Shown here: piece by piece, positions 10,970-22,961 of the stretch
Position numbering within the stretch: the stretch's first letter is position 1
Layout of the letters: each line of letters starts with the position of its first letter
From: Tachypleus tridentatus
Lineage: Eukaryota > Arthropoda > Merostomata > Xiphosura > Limulidae
NCBI RefSeq assembly: GCF_004210375.1
Contig: NC_134831.1
Location: 3,100,001 to 3,164,000, forward strand
DNA: 64,000 nucleotides
Direction: 5' to 3'
Made by a program: the position numbers and the translations under genes
The notes under the pieces: model-generated
Seen by the model: only the letters and a program-made list of their open reading frames with translations
Databases searched by the model: none
What the model was told of the DNA's origin: nothing

Positions 10970-11215
10970 TATTTTAATGGTCATTGTCCGATAAGCCAAC
11001 TGAGGTTGTTTATCGCGTCCCCAATTTTTAATTACTGCCCAGAGAGATGGCAGTATGTCAGCAGCACGGTACCACTCATCAACTGTGCTAAGAGATTGAC
11101 TGTGACCCTTATGATATACACCCACGGCTTAAAGAGCGAATAAAATTTTATGGTATTGCTCAGACTGGACACCGGCACATCACCTCTGATATATATAGTT
11201 CTACCACAAGGCCAA
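10970..11215 (-). mobile_element. Diverged SINE related to SINE-A
   Basis: On the minus strand it reads TTGGCCTTGTGGTAGAACTA (head), CGCTCTTTAAGCCGTGGGTG, then GTCACAGTCAATCTCTTAGC and a TACTGCCATCTCTCTGGGC end. The order of blocks parallels SINE-A, but the sequence is far from its consensus. It may be a separate family. Confidence 0.5.
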
Positions 11216-12223
11216 CCCAAACAAAAGTAAGAACAACATCCTCTGCACGTATCATTTAATTTTTCTCACTCACTAGTGTTTACCATTAGATGACTTTTCC
11301 CTTGACGTTATTACCAAAATCAATAGAAATTTATTAAACTAACTGGCTTTACAAAAGTCGATCAATGAAAATTTACTAGTCTCATAATTTCCACACATAT
11401 CTTTACTAGTCTCATAATTTTCACACATATCTTTCCAGCCTAAACCTCTGTCTGATCAACGACTTGGCCTTTCCTCAAACTTAAGGCTTACGTATTGAAG
11501 AACGCGTTTATGAAGTTGGTCTAGTTTTTTATTGTATACCTTTGTTCCCACACGTATGCCTATCATCTGTTATTTACAAAAATCCTGCCTGATAAACAGA
11601 ATAAATAACATAAAACATTTCCAGCTGCTACATGCGTCACTTTTCAAGAATGTTGTCTGCTTATTCTTTACGAACTCAAACGGCGTCTTGTTTACTAATC
11701 CTTTTATAACAAATGCTTTCATTCTCTAATATCATCTTTTTATTTTTTCTGACACAATATGAAGATAAATTGTAAGGAATGTTTAACTAAAAACAACCTG
11801 GATACCAGTTCGCCAAAGAACTGCTAAAGACCTGTTAAAGATTCTTTTTAACACGTGGTCGTCTTTGAAACAAGAGTGATTGTTTGTATTAATGAACGGA
11901 ATGAAGTCAGTCAGTTAAAAGAATATAGGTTACCATAAGGAGAAATTATGACAATTGTTTCTATTTGAAATACTTGTATATTTGATTGAAAATTGAATAA
12001 CTTTTTAATTTTTGTTTATAAGTGAAAACTAGCTTCTATTTCAGGTAAACTGAACTATATTTTAATAAATCCTTATTAAAATTCTGCTTAAGTGAAATGG
12101 TGTTATATCAAAGTAATGGCCAACTATGATCTTCATCAAAATTCACCAAAGGAATATGCTACGCAATTATTAAATCTATTTTGTTTTTCTTCAGCAAAAC
12201 GCCGTCTCATTGAAGTTACAAAG
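11216..12223. other. AT-rich spacer with a 31-bp tandem pair
   Basis: A 31-bp unit (TTTACTAGTCTCATAATTT plus C/T CACACATATC) occurs twice in tandem at about 11371-11433. No gene seen. Confidence 0.5.
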
Positions 12224-12505
12224 AGGCCCAGCATGGTCAGGTGGTTTAGTCGCTCGACTCGTAATCTGAGGGTCACGGTTTCGAATCCTCGTCGCACCAA
12301 ACATGCTCGCCCTTTCAGCCGTGTGGGCGTTATAATGTGACGGTCAATCTAACTATTCGTTGGTAAAAAAAAGTAGCCCAAGAGTTGGCGATGGGTGGTG
12401 ATGACTAGTTGCCTTCCCTCTAGTCTTACACTGCTAAATTAGGGACGGCTAGCGTAGATACCCCTCGAATAGCTTTACGCGAAATTCAAAAACAAACAAA
12501 CTAAC
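12224..12505 (+). mobile_element. SINE-A, full length
   Basis: Head GGCCCAGCATGGTCAGGTGG to the CAAACAAAC tail. Confidence 0.9.
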
Positions 12506-12650
12506 TAACGCAGATAGCCCTCGTGTCTTGGTTTTGCGCGAGGTTCAAAACGAAATCAACTCTTTTGCTATCTTTTTTCGAACTCCTCGCAATTCATAAG
12601 TGGAGGGGAGTGACTCACAGCTTTGCGCGAAATTCCAAAAACAAACAAAG
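12506..12650 (+). mobile_element. SINE-A tail fragments joined by the 65-bp segment
   Basis: A second SINE-A 3' end (GCAGATAGCCCTCGTGTC through GCGCGAGGTTCAAAACG) is followed by the inverted copy of the 65-bp segment seen at 5919-5984. A third 3' end follows (AGCTTTGCGCGAAATTCC plus AAAACAAACAAAG). Three copies of the same tail thus lie within 190 bp. Confidence 0.75.
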
Positions 12651-12805
12651 AAACAAATTAATACGGCGAGAAAGTGGTTGAACAGAAAACATAACAAGTA
12701 TTAAAATGCAACTTACAAAATTTAATATTAATTTCTTTTTTGCCCTCCTAATATAACTGTATTCAATTCTACGAAACAAAATCTTTTAAATTTTTTATTG
12801 TATTT

Positions 12806-12990
12806 TTCCGAATTTCATGCAAAGATACACAAGAGCTATATTTTAGCCTCTAATTTTGAACTTGTAGATTAAAAGGAAAATAGATAAGGGACAGTGCACA
12901 CCGCCAACTGTTTGGCTACTTTTGTCTGATCGAATAGTGGGATTTTACCATCACTCCTATAATGCACCTACGGCTTCAAAGTACTGCAGT
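12806..12990 (-). mobile_element. SINE-D, old
   Basis: Minus-strand order GAATTTCATGCAAAGATACA, then ACCGCCAACTGTTTGGCTAC, TTTTGTCTGATCGAATAGTG and ATAATGCACCTACGGCTTC. It shares the TTGTCTGA(C/T)CG feature with 5100-5163 and 40830-40910. Confidence 0.6.
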
Positions 12991-13413
12991 AGGTCGTGAA
13001 CTCTTCTTTTAATAAATATTTATGACTTCATATATGTAAGACACTTAGAAATAACTTTGTAACTACACTGTCTAACTGAAATTATTATATACATTTACAT
13101 ATATGTATATATATAGATGTGTGTGTGTGCATAACGGACTTGCATTTGTTTTCAAACATCAAAGAGGGACATTTACAAATTACGAAAGTATGATACGACG
13201 AACGGCAAATTCGTTTTGACACCTTGCAGAACAAGTTACCTGAGAAATGAGTCCCACCCATTTTAGTAGTCATATGAAAAGACACGTTGTCCATCCCAGT
13301 TAGTGTTTAGAATAAAATATTGAAAATTAAATACATGTACAACAAGTAGCAGAGTATTATATATTTTTATTTTGTTTGTTTTTATATAATTATGTTTTGT
13401 TTTTTGAATGTTT
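12991..13413. other. AT-rich spacer, no gene seen
   Basis: Short TA/TG-rich stretch at 13090-13130. Nothing else was recognised. Confidence 0.5.
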
Positions 13414-13532
13414 GGTCTTCAAGTGGCTCAGCGGTAAGGCAAAGGCTGATAACGCTGAAACCTAAGTTTTGATACCTCCGGTGGATCAAGGACAGATTGC
13501 CCATTTAGTAGCTTTGAGAGAAATAAAAAACA
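13414..13532 (+). mobile_element. SINE-C
   Basis: Head CTTCAAGTGGCTCAGCGGTA and body GACAGATTGCCCATTTAGTA. Confidence 0.75.
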
Positions 13533-13559
13533 AAGTTTCTAAATTCTATTTAATTTTGA

Positions 13560-13754
13560 CCTGGCACGGCCAGGTGGATAAGGCACTACTCGCAATCCGA
13601 GGGTCGTGAGTTTGAATCCTCTTCACAACAAACATACTGCCTCTTCAGCCGTGGGGGCATTATAATGTGACGGTAAACCCCACTATTCGTTGGTAAAAGA
13701 GTAGTTCTAGAGTTGGCAGTGGGTGGTGATGACTAACTGCTTTCCCTCTAGTCT
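13560..13754 (+). mobile_element. SINE-A, 3' end lost at the next SINE
   Basis: The head begins CTGGCACGGCCAGGTGGATA. The copy breaks at CCCTCTAGTCT, exactly where the following SINE-A begins. Its own tail does not reappear after that copy. Confidence 0.85.
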
Positions 13755-14030
13755 GGTCCGGCATGACTAGATGGCTAAGGCACTTGACTCGTAATCCGAG
13801 GGTCGCGGGTTCGAATTCCCGTCACGTCAAACATGCTCGCCCTTTCAGTCGTGGGGGCGTTATACGTTTCGGTCAATCCCTCTATTCGTTGGTAAAATAG
13901 TAATCCAAGAGTTGACGATGGGTGGTGATGACTAGCTGCCTTCCCTCTAGTCTTACACTGCTAAATTAGGGACGGCTAGCGCAGATATCTCTCGTGTAAC
14001 TTTGCGCGAAAGTCAAAACAAATAAACAAA
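13755..14030 (+). mobile_element. SINE-A, full length, abutting the previous copy
   Basis: GGTCCGGCATGACTAGATGG to AAATAAACAAACAA. It is in the same orientation as the copy it truncates, so recombination between two SINEs is as likely as direct insertion. Confidence 0.9.
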
Positions 14031-14144
14031 CAATTAATTTCAGGATCTTTTATTTATGACATATCCTTTCCAGAAATTGAACAAAATTTAAGGTTTCAAA
14101 AGATAATTTACGAGCTACCCTAAACGGTTTCGAGAAGTATGTTT

Positions 14145-14402
14145 GTTTGTTTTTGAGTTTGGCGTAAAGTTATATGAGGGCTATTTGTGCTAGCCATCTC
14201 TAATTTAGCAGTGTAAAACTAGTCATCAATACCCGCCGTCAAATCTTGGGTTACTCTTTTACCAACGAATAATGGGATTGACCGAACATTATAACGCCCC
14301 TACGATTGAAAGGGCGAACATTTTTGGTGTGATGGGAACTCGAACCCGCGATCCTAGGATTACGAGTCGAATGCCTTAAACCCCTGGCCATGCCGGGCCT
14401 TG
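14145..14402 (-). mobile_element. SINE-A, full length, with target-site duplication
   Basis: A 9-bp duplication AGTATGTTT lies at 14136-14144 and 14403-14411. Confidence 0.85.
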
Positions 14403-14802
14403 AGTATGTTTATAATAAAAGTGATACAAGTTATTATCCATTCAGCAAAACAAAAACCAAACCTAAATTATCGAAATTTCTGATCACACTGCTTTCAAGA
14501 GTATGTGGTGAAATAAAATAACAGACACAGTTCCTATACTCATTGAATTAAAAAAATGTGTAACTGATATAAATAAGAGAAAACTGAAGAAATATAGGAG
14601 AACGGATGTCTAAGGTTAAAGTTGAGAAATTAGTCAGACTTTTAGGTAATTCAATTTAAAAAAACATAGTTTGTTTTTGCTTTTTTACATTATATTTTAT
14701 GTAGCATTTAAATGTAATTTGTTTTACAACAGCCATGCAATTTCCAGCAGAAACAAGATTGGTGACCTGGTAGACATTTATATTGAGCAATATGATAACT
14801 TT
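14403..14802. other. AT-rich spacer, no gene seen
   Basis: Nothing recognised in this stretch. Confidence 0.5.
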
Positions 14803-14925
14803 AATTGGCTCCCAGTGGGAAAGCGGTAAGTTTATAGGCTTCTAACGCTAAGATCCGAGGTTCGATTCTTTGCAATGGACACAGCAGATAGCTTAGTTTG
14901 GCTTTGCTGTAAATCAAATAAAGAA
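14803..14925 (+). mobile_element. SINE-B/C intermediate
   Basis: Head GGCTCCCAGTGGGAAAGCGG, B box GAGGTTCGATTCTTTGCAAT, body CAGCAGATAGCTTAGTTTGG. It has features of both short SINE families. Confidence 0.65.
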
Positions 14926-15060
14926 ATGTAGTTTTACTGTTACAGTTCTTGCGATTTCGGCAGAAAGAAGACTGGAACGTCTGGAAGACGTTAATGTCAA
15001 ACTTCATGGTAATTGATCATGAACTGAATTTTACTAGTATAGTTCTATAATAGTCACATA

Positions 15061-15422
15061 CATGATAAATGTTGTTGTTCTAGGTAAACACTTGTCCTAG
15101 ACAGCGATAAACACTTGTATGATACGTATTGTTGTTCTGGGTAAACACTCACAGACACTAATGAACATTTGTATGATGTGTATTGTTGTTCAAGGTAAAC
15201 ACTTCACAGACACAATGAACACTTGTATGATACGTATTGTTTTAGGTAAACACTTGTCATAGACACTAATGAACACTTGTATGATACGTATTGTTGTTCT
15301 AGGTAAACGCTTGTCACAGACACCAATAAACACTTGTATGATACTTATTGTTGTTCTGGGTAGACACTTATTACAGGCAACAGTGAATACTTTAACTTAT
15401 TGTTGTTCTAGACAAGTCACTG
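15061..15422. repeat. Minisatellite, unit about 54-57 bp, about 6.5 copies
   Basis: The unit includes ATGATACGTATTGTTGTTCT, then GGTAAACACTTGTCACAGAC and AATGAACACTTGT. Units vary by substitutions and small deletions. Open frames across it are repeat by-products. Confidence 0.9.
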
Positions 15423-16508
15423 TTAGTTTCGAACGAAAAGGGTATGTTGTGAAGATATAAGGAATGTTTATTTATTTCGATGGTTAAACAAGTCATGATA
15501 ATGCACATGGACGAGTTTTAAAAATATCAAACTCGTTAAACCAGTACTAAAGTCATTGGTATGCAATACGTTATTGGAATTCAACTTCCTATTTGCTGCC
15601 ACACACGTGTACAACGATTTATTTGTCAGCGTTATAAATTTATTCACGAGAACTAACATTTATCTATACACTGACGTTTTTCTTTTTGTACGACCTTATA
15701 CTTTTCTTGAAAATGTATTCATCTTTCTTTTTTACTGAATAGAAGCCGAACAAATATTCAGATATGTTTTACTGACCTTTAAGTCATCAGAAATGTTTTC
15801 AAAACCCCGTTTACAGAGGGTGTACCCCTCATTATACGTTCTGATGTATTGAATATGTTGTCACTTTTAATAACGTTGCTTTTCCTTGAGGGACCTTTCC
15901 ACAAGTTATTTCATTGAGGTTCACGTACACACTGTTAACATGTAGGTAACTGTCTCCCAATCAAAATTATCAAAAGGAAAGTTATTTGATAAGTTACGAG
16001 ATTTTGTGTAGGTTCTTTACCAATCTTGATAAGTCTGTAGCTAAAGTGCTAGAAAACGCTTTAGTATGGTAATTTTCTTACATTTCATTTCCAAGTAACT
16101 TGATACCAAAATAAAAAACAACTTACCAAGACATTTAATTCTAATGTTTTTCTAATTAACGGTATACTTAAACAACATAGAAATTCCTCAGGTTCTTCTA
16201 AACGTTTAGTTGAACATCTTAGCTTCTGATTAACTTCAGATGTTTAGGTTTTGGTTTTGTCAGAATATTCGTTTGTAGTTTAAAATAGAAGGTAATTATC
16301 TCAGATGCTTTGGATACTTATGAAATTTGTTTTGCTCTAAACCACTATAATTTATTATAATTCACTATTAAAAAACTTTAATAGTCAGGGTGATTTAATA
16401 AACTCGTTACTTCTTAGTTATCTAATTTACTTTAAGCTTCTCTTTGATTGGTTAATATTCGAGTTAATAAAATCACATACTGTGTGAAGTCCTTTAAGTG
16501 CCTGTTTT
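15423..16508. other. AT-rich spacer, no gene seen
   Basis: Short overlapping frames on both strands at 15468-15738 have no recognisable motif. Nothing else seen. Confidence 0.5.
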
Positions 16509-16650
16509 GTGTCTCCCAGTGTCTCACCAGCAAGTTAGATGGCTCACGCTGTAAAAAAAACCCAAAAGAACAGGTTTTAATACTCGTGGTGGACACAGCA
16601 CAAATAGTCCACACTGTAGTTTTATGCTTTACATGGAACAAACAAATAAC
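16509..16650 (+). mobile_element. SINE-C, with internal A-run
   Basis: TGTCTCCCAGTGTCTCACCA head, GTGGACACAGCACAAATAGT body and AACAAACAAATAAC tail. Confidence 0.7.
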
Positions 16651-17124
16651 AATCTGCTTCGTACTTTTAAATCAGAGGGTTATCTTGGTAATGTTTAGAA
16701 ATAGATAGGTAATTATATATACATAAATTAGAATTGTGGAGATAAATCACCTCATAAATTATTTTATTTCATTTTCTTGATGACGTTTCTTTTATCGTAA
16801 CATTTTTTTTTCTCGTGCATTGTATTCTATTTAGAGCGTTCTAACTTAGTTTGTCACAAACCATTGGGTTTGTTTTTGGTTTAGAAAATAAATCAAACGA
16901 AATAGTTTTAAGATGAATCATTTCCAAAACATAATTTCTTTTTTTATCATCTTTGCATTTTTTTAAAACTAGAAAGGCAGCTATTATTTCTAAATTTAAT
17001 AGAAGCTTTCCCGCCTTCTGATACTGGTTTCTTTGTTTTTAGTAGAATATTCCGAATAATGAACGTGACCAAAAACTAAAATCGAAGAAACAACGAAACG
17101 TCTGAAACAATACCAAGCCTATAT
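16651..17124. other. AT-rich spacer, no gene seen
   Basis: Nothing recognised in this stretch. Confidence 0.5.
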
Positions 17125-17134
17125 AAACGTTCAC

Positions 17135-17406
17135 GGCCCGGCATGGCCAAGCGTGTTAAGGCGTGCGACTCGTAATCCGAGGGTCGCGGGTTCGCGTCCC
17201 CGTCGCACCAAACATGCTCGCCCTTTCAGCCGTGTGGGCGTTATAATGTGACGGTCAATCTAACTATTCGTTGGTATAAGGGTAGCCCAAGAGTTGGCGG
17301 TGGGTGGTGATCACTAGCTGTCTTCCCTCTAGTCTTACACTGCTAAATTAGGGACGGCTAGCACAGATAGCCCTCGAGTAGCTTTGTGCGAAATTCAAAA
17401 ACAAAC
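17135..17406 (+). mobile_element. SINE-A, full length, young
   Basis: Close to the consensus of this window. Flanked by AAACGTTCAC (17125-17134) and AAACGCTCAC (17407-17416), a 10-bp duplication with one change. Confidence 0.95.
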
Positions 17407-17879
17407 AAACGCTCACCTGACGTTGTCACTGTAAGCTCTGCTTTCAGAATGGGAGTTTCTTTTACAACGAAACTAATTTTGTTTCAAACCTGTTAATTAT
17501 ATAATGATAATTTGTAGACAATTATACTCATCACTATGATAAAATATCGAACATATAAAAATAGCCTCATTCATTTCGTTCAAAGAAACACTTTGTTTCA
17601 CTTAGCACGAAGAAGTGTTGTTTCAGTTTCTAAATATTATTACTTTACTTAAAGGAGATTTTGAGTAAATGTTCAAAGTTGACTTTTGTTCGCACTAACG
17701 ACATTTGTATTTGAACAGTTTAAAAATTACAGATAAGTATTTTGATAATTTTGTGACTGTAAAATATTTAGAACCTCTGTCAACCTAGAACTGTAGATAC
17801 TTCAACGGGTTTTTATACAACGGTTATGCTAAACAGCTAGGTCAAAGGCCTCAATGTTCTGGCGAAACCGCCTCTAGAA

Positions 17880-18075
17880 ACAGCTCAACAGAAGGAGGAC
17901 AATAAACCAGCAGTATCCACCGCCTACACATTTACACTTAAACTAATGTTCAGGTTAACTCTTAATTTTACAATTCCCCCATAGCTGAAAGTGGACAGTA
18001 TATTCAGCAACATTTCACAAACTCAGGATTGGACCTTCCGATCCACAGCCAAGCACGCTGACCTCAATTCTATGC
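17880..18075 (-). mobile_element. Diverged SINE-like sequence
   Basis: Fragments such as TATCCACCGCCTACACATTT and TTCCCCCATAGCTGAAAGTG fall in SINE order on the minus strand. A head-like stretch ends near 18075. It is probably an old SINE-D or the 10970-11215 type. Confidence 0.4.
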
Positions 18076-18972
18076 CCAAGCTACTCAAAATTACAAACAC
18101 GCGATCCTTAATAAGTATCTTTCCACATGCACAACTCTACAAAAAATATTAAAAGTTTTCAAGTAGCAAGAATTTCCTAAATAAATACATTAATTTTAAA
18201 AAGGTGTAGTTTGTTATCCACATCACGAAGTGCCATGAAATATTATTTTGCATACAAAATATACGCAGCTCGCCCTTCATTTATCACAACTAGAACTCGT
18301 AGTCGTTATCAAGTAGTACATTTACTAAACCTACACTGAGAGTTAAACCGTGTTTTGCTAGGTAGTTACTGTGAAGTGATATTTCTTCACTGTTATATTT
18401 GCTATTGTGATGGGATATCTCTTGTACTTTTGTGCCAGTTTTATTTATCGGGGGACATAGTCCATTCCAGACAAAAAATAAAAAGAATGTTAGAGAATCA
18501 CTTAGAGTGTATAATTATCAATTTTTGTTTCCTAAGTCCAGAAATTTAAAGAACAGAAGCATTACTAACTTTTCTCAGAATAGTTTATATCATTTAATGA
18601 ATGAAACAGAACAACAACCTTTTTTGGCAAACATATTTCTAGTTTCACATTCCGAGAGTTGTTATATCATTGGTCAAAATCGATAATCATTACAGGGTAT
18701 TATTATCCGGTATTACCCGGTTTACAAGGAAACTACTATAGGGTGTTTCCCCGGCTTACAAGGACTCATTAGCTTCGCTGGTTAAGAACAGAGGTATGTA
18801 GGTAAACTTGTAGAATAAACACTTGAAAATTATAATTTCTAACAACTACTACGTTTTCGAGAGGACATTTTAGTCTATTTAAATCGGTTACTGATTTATT
18901 TAACTTTTTACATTATTACCACCTAAAATTCACTGTTGTAGTTTCATTGGATTGTTATTTGTAATTAAAATG
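18076..18972. other. AT-rich spacer, no gene seen
   Basis: A short imperfect repeat (TATTACCCGGTTTACAAGGA / TTTCCCCGGCTTACAAGGAC) lies at about 18708-18765. Two overlapping frames at 18355-18686 lack any recognisable domain. Confidence 0.45.
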
Positions 18973-19092
18973 TTTATTTATTAAGCGTAGAGCTATACAG
19001 AGGGCTGGCTATCTACGCTATGTTCCCTAATCGATTTCTAATTATAAGCGTGTTATGAGCCCTCGTTCTTACTGCTGAGCCATCGAGAGGAC
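18973..19092 (-). mobile_element. SINE-C, diverged
   Basis: Minus strand: TTAAGCGTAGAGCTATACAG through TACTGCTGAGCCATCGAGAG. Confidence 0.65.
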
Positions 19093-19306
19093 AATAAGTT
19101 AAAAAATCAATATAAAAATTTTCCTTACACAAATATCGGATAGCAAATTCCATTAGAAAACATCACTTTTTCATAATTCACTAAGTCAAGCCGTTTTATT
19201 GACTCTATTTATTTTTAACATAGTGACTAAAAGAGATATAATATTCAGAATTAGTAATATGATACTAAAGTAGGTGAAATTTCACGAAAAAACACAACAC
19301 AAATTC

Positions 19307-19430
19307 GATCCCGTGGCTCAGCGGTAAACCTGAGTGCTTACAGCGCTGAAAATCGGATTTCTGTACCCTCGGTGGGCGCATCACAGATAGACAGACCATT
19401 GTATTACTTTGTGGTAAACAACAACAAACA
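19307..19430 (+). mobile_element. SINE-C
   Basis: GATCCCGTGGCTCAGCGGTA head, CCCTCGGTGGGCGCATCACA and a GTAAACAACAACAAAC tail. Confidence 0.75.
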
Positions 19431-19880
19431 GTTTTTCAAATTCAGTGTTGGTTTGACATGTTCATCAGAGCATAGTCTTTGCCAGTTTTTTAGGAAACTA
19501 AAAGCACATGATTTGTTCACCGTCTTTACCGAAACTACACACAAGTTTAAGATTTAAAAAAAGGTAACTTATGTTTGTAAGTCACCCTGAAAGATTTCTA
19601 GAAGTATATTTATGATAAAACTGCGGTAATTTATTATTCTTTCAGCATTTTATGGAACCAAAGTAATACGTCAGATAATGGTATCAAAAACTTTAGACAA
19701 AACACTTACATGATATACAAGCAGCAAATATAGACATAGAAATAGAGATATCTTCTTCTTTTATTTTCATGCCCTTAGTTTATTTTTCTCAATTCGATTT
19801 TTTTTAATATCTGCTCTACATGATGTGTAAAGAGGAAGCTGGCACATGACATTACCAAACGTCTTAATTTACCCTTTGAT

Positions 19881-19974
19881 TTTGTTTTGTTAGTTAGTTT
19901 AGAATTAAGCACAAAGCTACACGATGGGCTATACGTGCTCTGCCCACAACGGGTATCGAAACCCCGTTTTTAGC
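19881..19974 (-). mobile_element. SINE-C, head replaced by another element
   Basis: Tail AATTAAGCACAAAGCTACAC through ACCCCGTTTTTAGCG on the minus strand. The head is missing because a small palindromic element starts at about 19975. Confidence 0.75.
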
Positions 19975-20101
19975 GGCTGGTATGAGTATTAACACTTTTA
20001 TTGATAAGGAGAGAATAACGTTTCGACCTTCCTTGGTCATCTTCAGTTTAACCCCATATCAGTTTAAGTGTTAAACCCATACCAGCCGTTCTGAGATACA
20101 A
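19975..20101 (-). repeat. Palindromic element X, copy 1 (hammerhead-like core)
   Basis: Begins GGCTGGTATGAG and ends CATACCAGCC, so the ends are inverted copies. It then runs GTTCTGAGATAC. On the minus strand the centre reads CTGAAGA, TGACCAAGGAAGGTC, GAAACG. CTGANGA and GAAA are the two invariant strands of a hammerhead ribozyme core, and GACC/GGTC can pair between them. One T is left unpaired at the base of that stem, so the fold is not canonical. Related copies lie at 22652-22775 and 25825-25960. Confidence 0.6.
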
Positions 20102-20498
20102 GAAGTAAGTTTCTTTACTTTAACTACTGGAAACTGTTCAATATTTCTTTTTTATTTTAGGTTTAAATTTAATGTTTCTTAATTTCTTTATTTTTATTAT
20201 TAATTTCATCTGTATGTCTGTATATCTGACTTTCCGTATATCTGCACTTTGTTTTTTTCTTTCTTAAGGGTTTGAACGAAATGCTATAAAATAATAATGT
20301 AGTGGTTATACTGTCTTGAGACTTGATAACCTTTTGAAAGATAATTAACATAAATCTCCACTGAAGAGCGAAGATCAGTGTGCTCAATATAGATGGGACA
20401 TTTTAAGAGTACGAATCTGATAATAAAAAGTTAGGTGTGAAAATTTTGATATCATTCATGTGACATTTAATCTGTTACAGTGTGATTGCTTGTATGGC
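20102..20498. other. AT-rich spacer, no gene seen
   Basis: Nothing recognised in this stretch. Confidence 0.5.
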
Positions 20499-20708
20499 AG
20501 TTCAGTGTGTTTACTGTAACATTTCTTCTGGAATTACGTCAGTTCAGTGTGTTTACTGCAACATTTCCTCTGGAACTCCTCAGTTCAGTGTGTTTACTGT
20601 AACATTTCCTCTGGAATTCCGCCAGTTCAGTGTGTTTACTGTAACATTTCCTCTGGAATTCCGTCAGTTCAGTGTGTTTACTGTAACATTTCCTCTGGAA
20701 TTCCATCT
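20499..20708. repeat. Minisatellite, 42-bp unit, five copies
   Basis: The unit is CAGTTCAGTGTGTTTACTGT, then AACATTTCCTCTGGAATTCC and G(T/C). The five units are nearly identical, which implies recent expansion. Because 42 is divisible by three, a repetitive reading frame stays open across it. This is not a gene. Confidence 0.95.
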
Positions 20709-21235
20709 TAGCTTATGATATTTTACATACAAGTAATGAAACTAAAACCTCATAGAATAAGACTTTTCTCTGATTAGATTAAACAAGACTTAACCTCCTC
20801 TCCATTGCTTCTTTTCGTTTAATTTGATATCGCTATTTGACGTCAGTATCACGTTTCGAGTGGGAATGTCAATTACACTTGACTTAATCTTATAGTCCGT
20901 GAGGCCTGTCAAAACCAGCAACTGGCGTTACATTCTTATCTTCTGAAAGTTACGGCTTACGTAGCTTTTACTATGCCGTAAACAACACGATAACAAATCA
21001 CTGAAGCCTTGCTGATAATTATGTTTTAACTCTATTTAGTGTTTCACGAAAAAGTTGAGTAAAGCAGAGAGAGAGACTTTATAGAAAAATATCAACCTAC
21101 TTTGACACTTCTCCTTTATCTTCGATTTATCTCATCGTAATATCATACATCTATAACTTAAGGATATCATTAGCTTTATAAGGTATATTCAAAACTTATT
21201 TTTGTAAACCGTGATCGAACGGAAGCCAAAGTGTC
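20709..21235. other. AT-rich spacer, no gene seen
   Basis: Nothing recognised in this stretch. Confidence 0.5.
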
Positions 21236-21680
21236 AAACAAGGTAAATCGCTAGTTTATTATATATAAACATACTCCCAACAAGAAACTTATACAAGGTA
21301 ACGCCTGGCTTATCCTACAGCTAATAATTCTAGCAGGATGGTTATGCAATATAAGGAACTAGTTTATCCTACGACAAAGAATTCCAGCAGTAAGGTTATA
21401 TAGGACAAAACACTGGTTTATCCTACTTTAAGTAAGCCCAGACTGAAGGTCATGAAAGTAAGACATTAGCTTAGACTATATGAAACAACCACAGTAGAAA
21501 GGTTAAAAGAGTAAGAAATTCCTTTAGCTGGTACGAAATGTGCCTGTTTACATGGTCATCTGAGGTTAGGCACTAGTTTAGTATATGTTAAAAGTGCTTA
21601 GCCGGAGGGTCATACAAGACAAAGGAATGATTTATTCTACACGAAATACGACTAGTCGGAAGATTATACAATGCATGTTA
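21236..21680. repeat. Degenerate minisatellite, unit about 55 bp, about 7-8 copies
   Basis: Recurring phrases: ACTAGTTTATCCTAC, AATTC(C/T)AGCAG, then GGTTATA(C/T)A. Spacing is regular but similarity low, so this is an old array. Confidence 0.7.
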
Positions 21681-22651
21681 ACCTCTGTAGGTAACTGAAA
21701 GTTTTGTAAGTTGTTACTGATTTAAATGAGGAAAAGAAATCACCATACCCCTTACAAATATAGACAAACGTCTTATCACCAAGTTAAGAGCGGTAAAAAA
21801 GATAGTTTTCGTTTTATAACCAATATGTAAACTTGGAAGTAAGGCGATAGGAAATAGAACTAAATTATGAGTTAAAAATGAATTATTTTAGTTTTTTACT
21901 AAAATTATGTCTATTAATTAACACAGTATTATTAGATTATCCATGTATGCGTGTATATATCTTATGTATTCAAATAAATTGCGAGTTAGAAGAATTGCCA
22001 ATCTCCATTAAAGCATACATTGATCTATTCCCTTCAAACAGACTACCCAGCAATTGGATAATTGGGATAGTCTAAATATCCTGTAGGCTATAAACTAAAC
22101 GTAACTCATTTTGACTCAGAAACATCTGTATTGTCAAAGTGTGGTATCGCATGACTTTACACTAAGTCTTGTAGGTCATACAAAAGAATTTCACTCTCTC
22201 CCTTTCTCCACCCACTACAACCCTATAGGTAAGGATAGCAGAATAAAGCTAACAGGAATTTATCGAATATTTTCTTCCCGTGGATTTCTTATTTTTTCTT
22301 CACCCATACTAAGTTTTACGAGTAGTTTTCCTTTGTTCCACCACTACTAATGAAGTGTATTTGTTAGTGTAATTGGTTTAGTTTAATAGTGGCTTACTGT
22401 GACGGCAAGCCACGTTCAACACCATGCAAGCCTACTTCGCAATTTCTTGAAGATTCCACTTCTATCTCTCTCTTTATACATACACACACATATATATTTA
22501 CCCATTGTGATAGCAAAAACACAAGGTTCCCTCGTAAATATCCAAATGTGGAAGATATTATTTTACAGTATTACCTAATCAAGCGTAGCCTTGGGAATTA
22601 ATAATAATAGTTAATATATAATGTTAGAAAGAAAAACGATCTTTACACTTG
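21681..22651. other. AT-rich spacer, no gene seen
   Basis: Three short plus-strand frames (21878-22075, 22111-22350, 22389-22601) have no recognisable domain. I do not call them genes. Confidence 0.45.
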
Positions 22652-22775
22652 TGATGACGAGAAACTCACTTGAAGTAAAATGTATCTCAGGACGGCTGAT
22701 ATGGGTATTAATACTTTTATTAATAAAGCAGAGGACAGCGTTTCGACCTACTTAGGTTATCTTCAAGTTACGTTC
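22652..22775 (-). repeat. Element X, copy 2
   Basis: The plus strand reads GATGACGAGAAACTCACTTG, then GTATCTCAGGACGGCTGATA and GCGTTTCGACCTACTTAGGT. On the minus strand the core is CTTGAAGA ... GGTCGAAACG, with one extra base in the first strand relative to copy 1. Confidence 0.65.
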
Positions 22776-22961
22776 CTGCAGTAAGCACTACAAGTTTTGA
22801 GGGTATTTAATATATATTTGGATTTTTTTAGACATTTATTATTATTGATAACCAATCACAGATGGCGATTGTCGTAAGTTCTTTCGGATTGTTTCGTAAC
22901 TTTATTTAGTGTACGAAAATTTTTGCATATCAAGAGGTGCGTTTATTATTTTAAAATCAGT

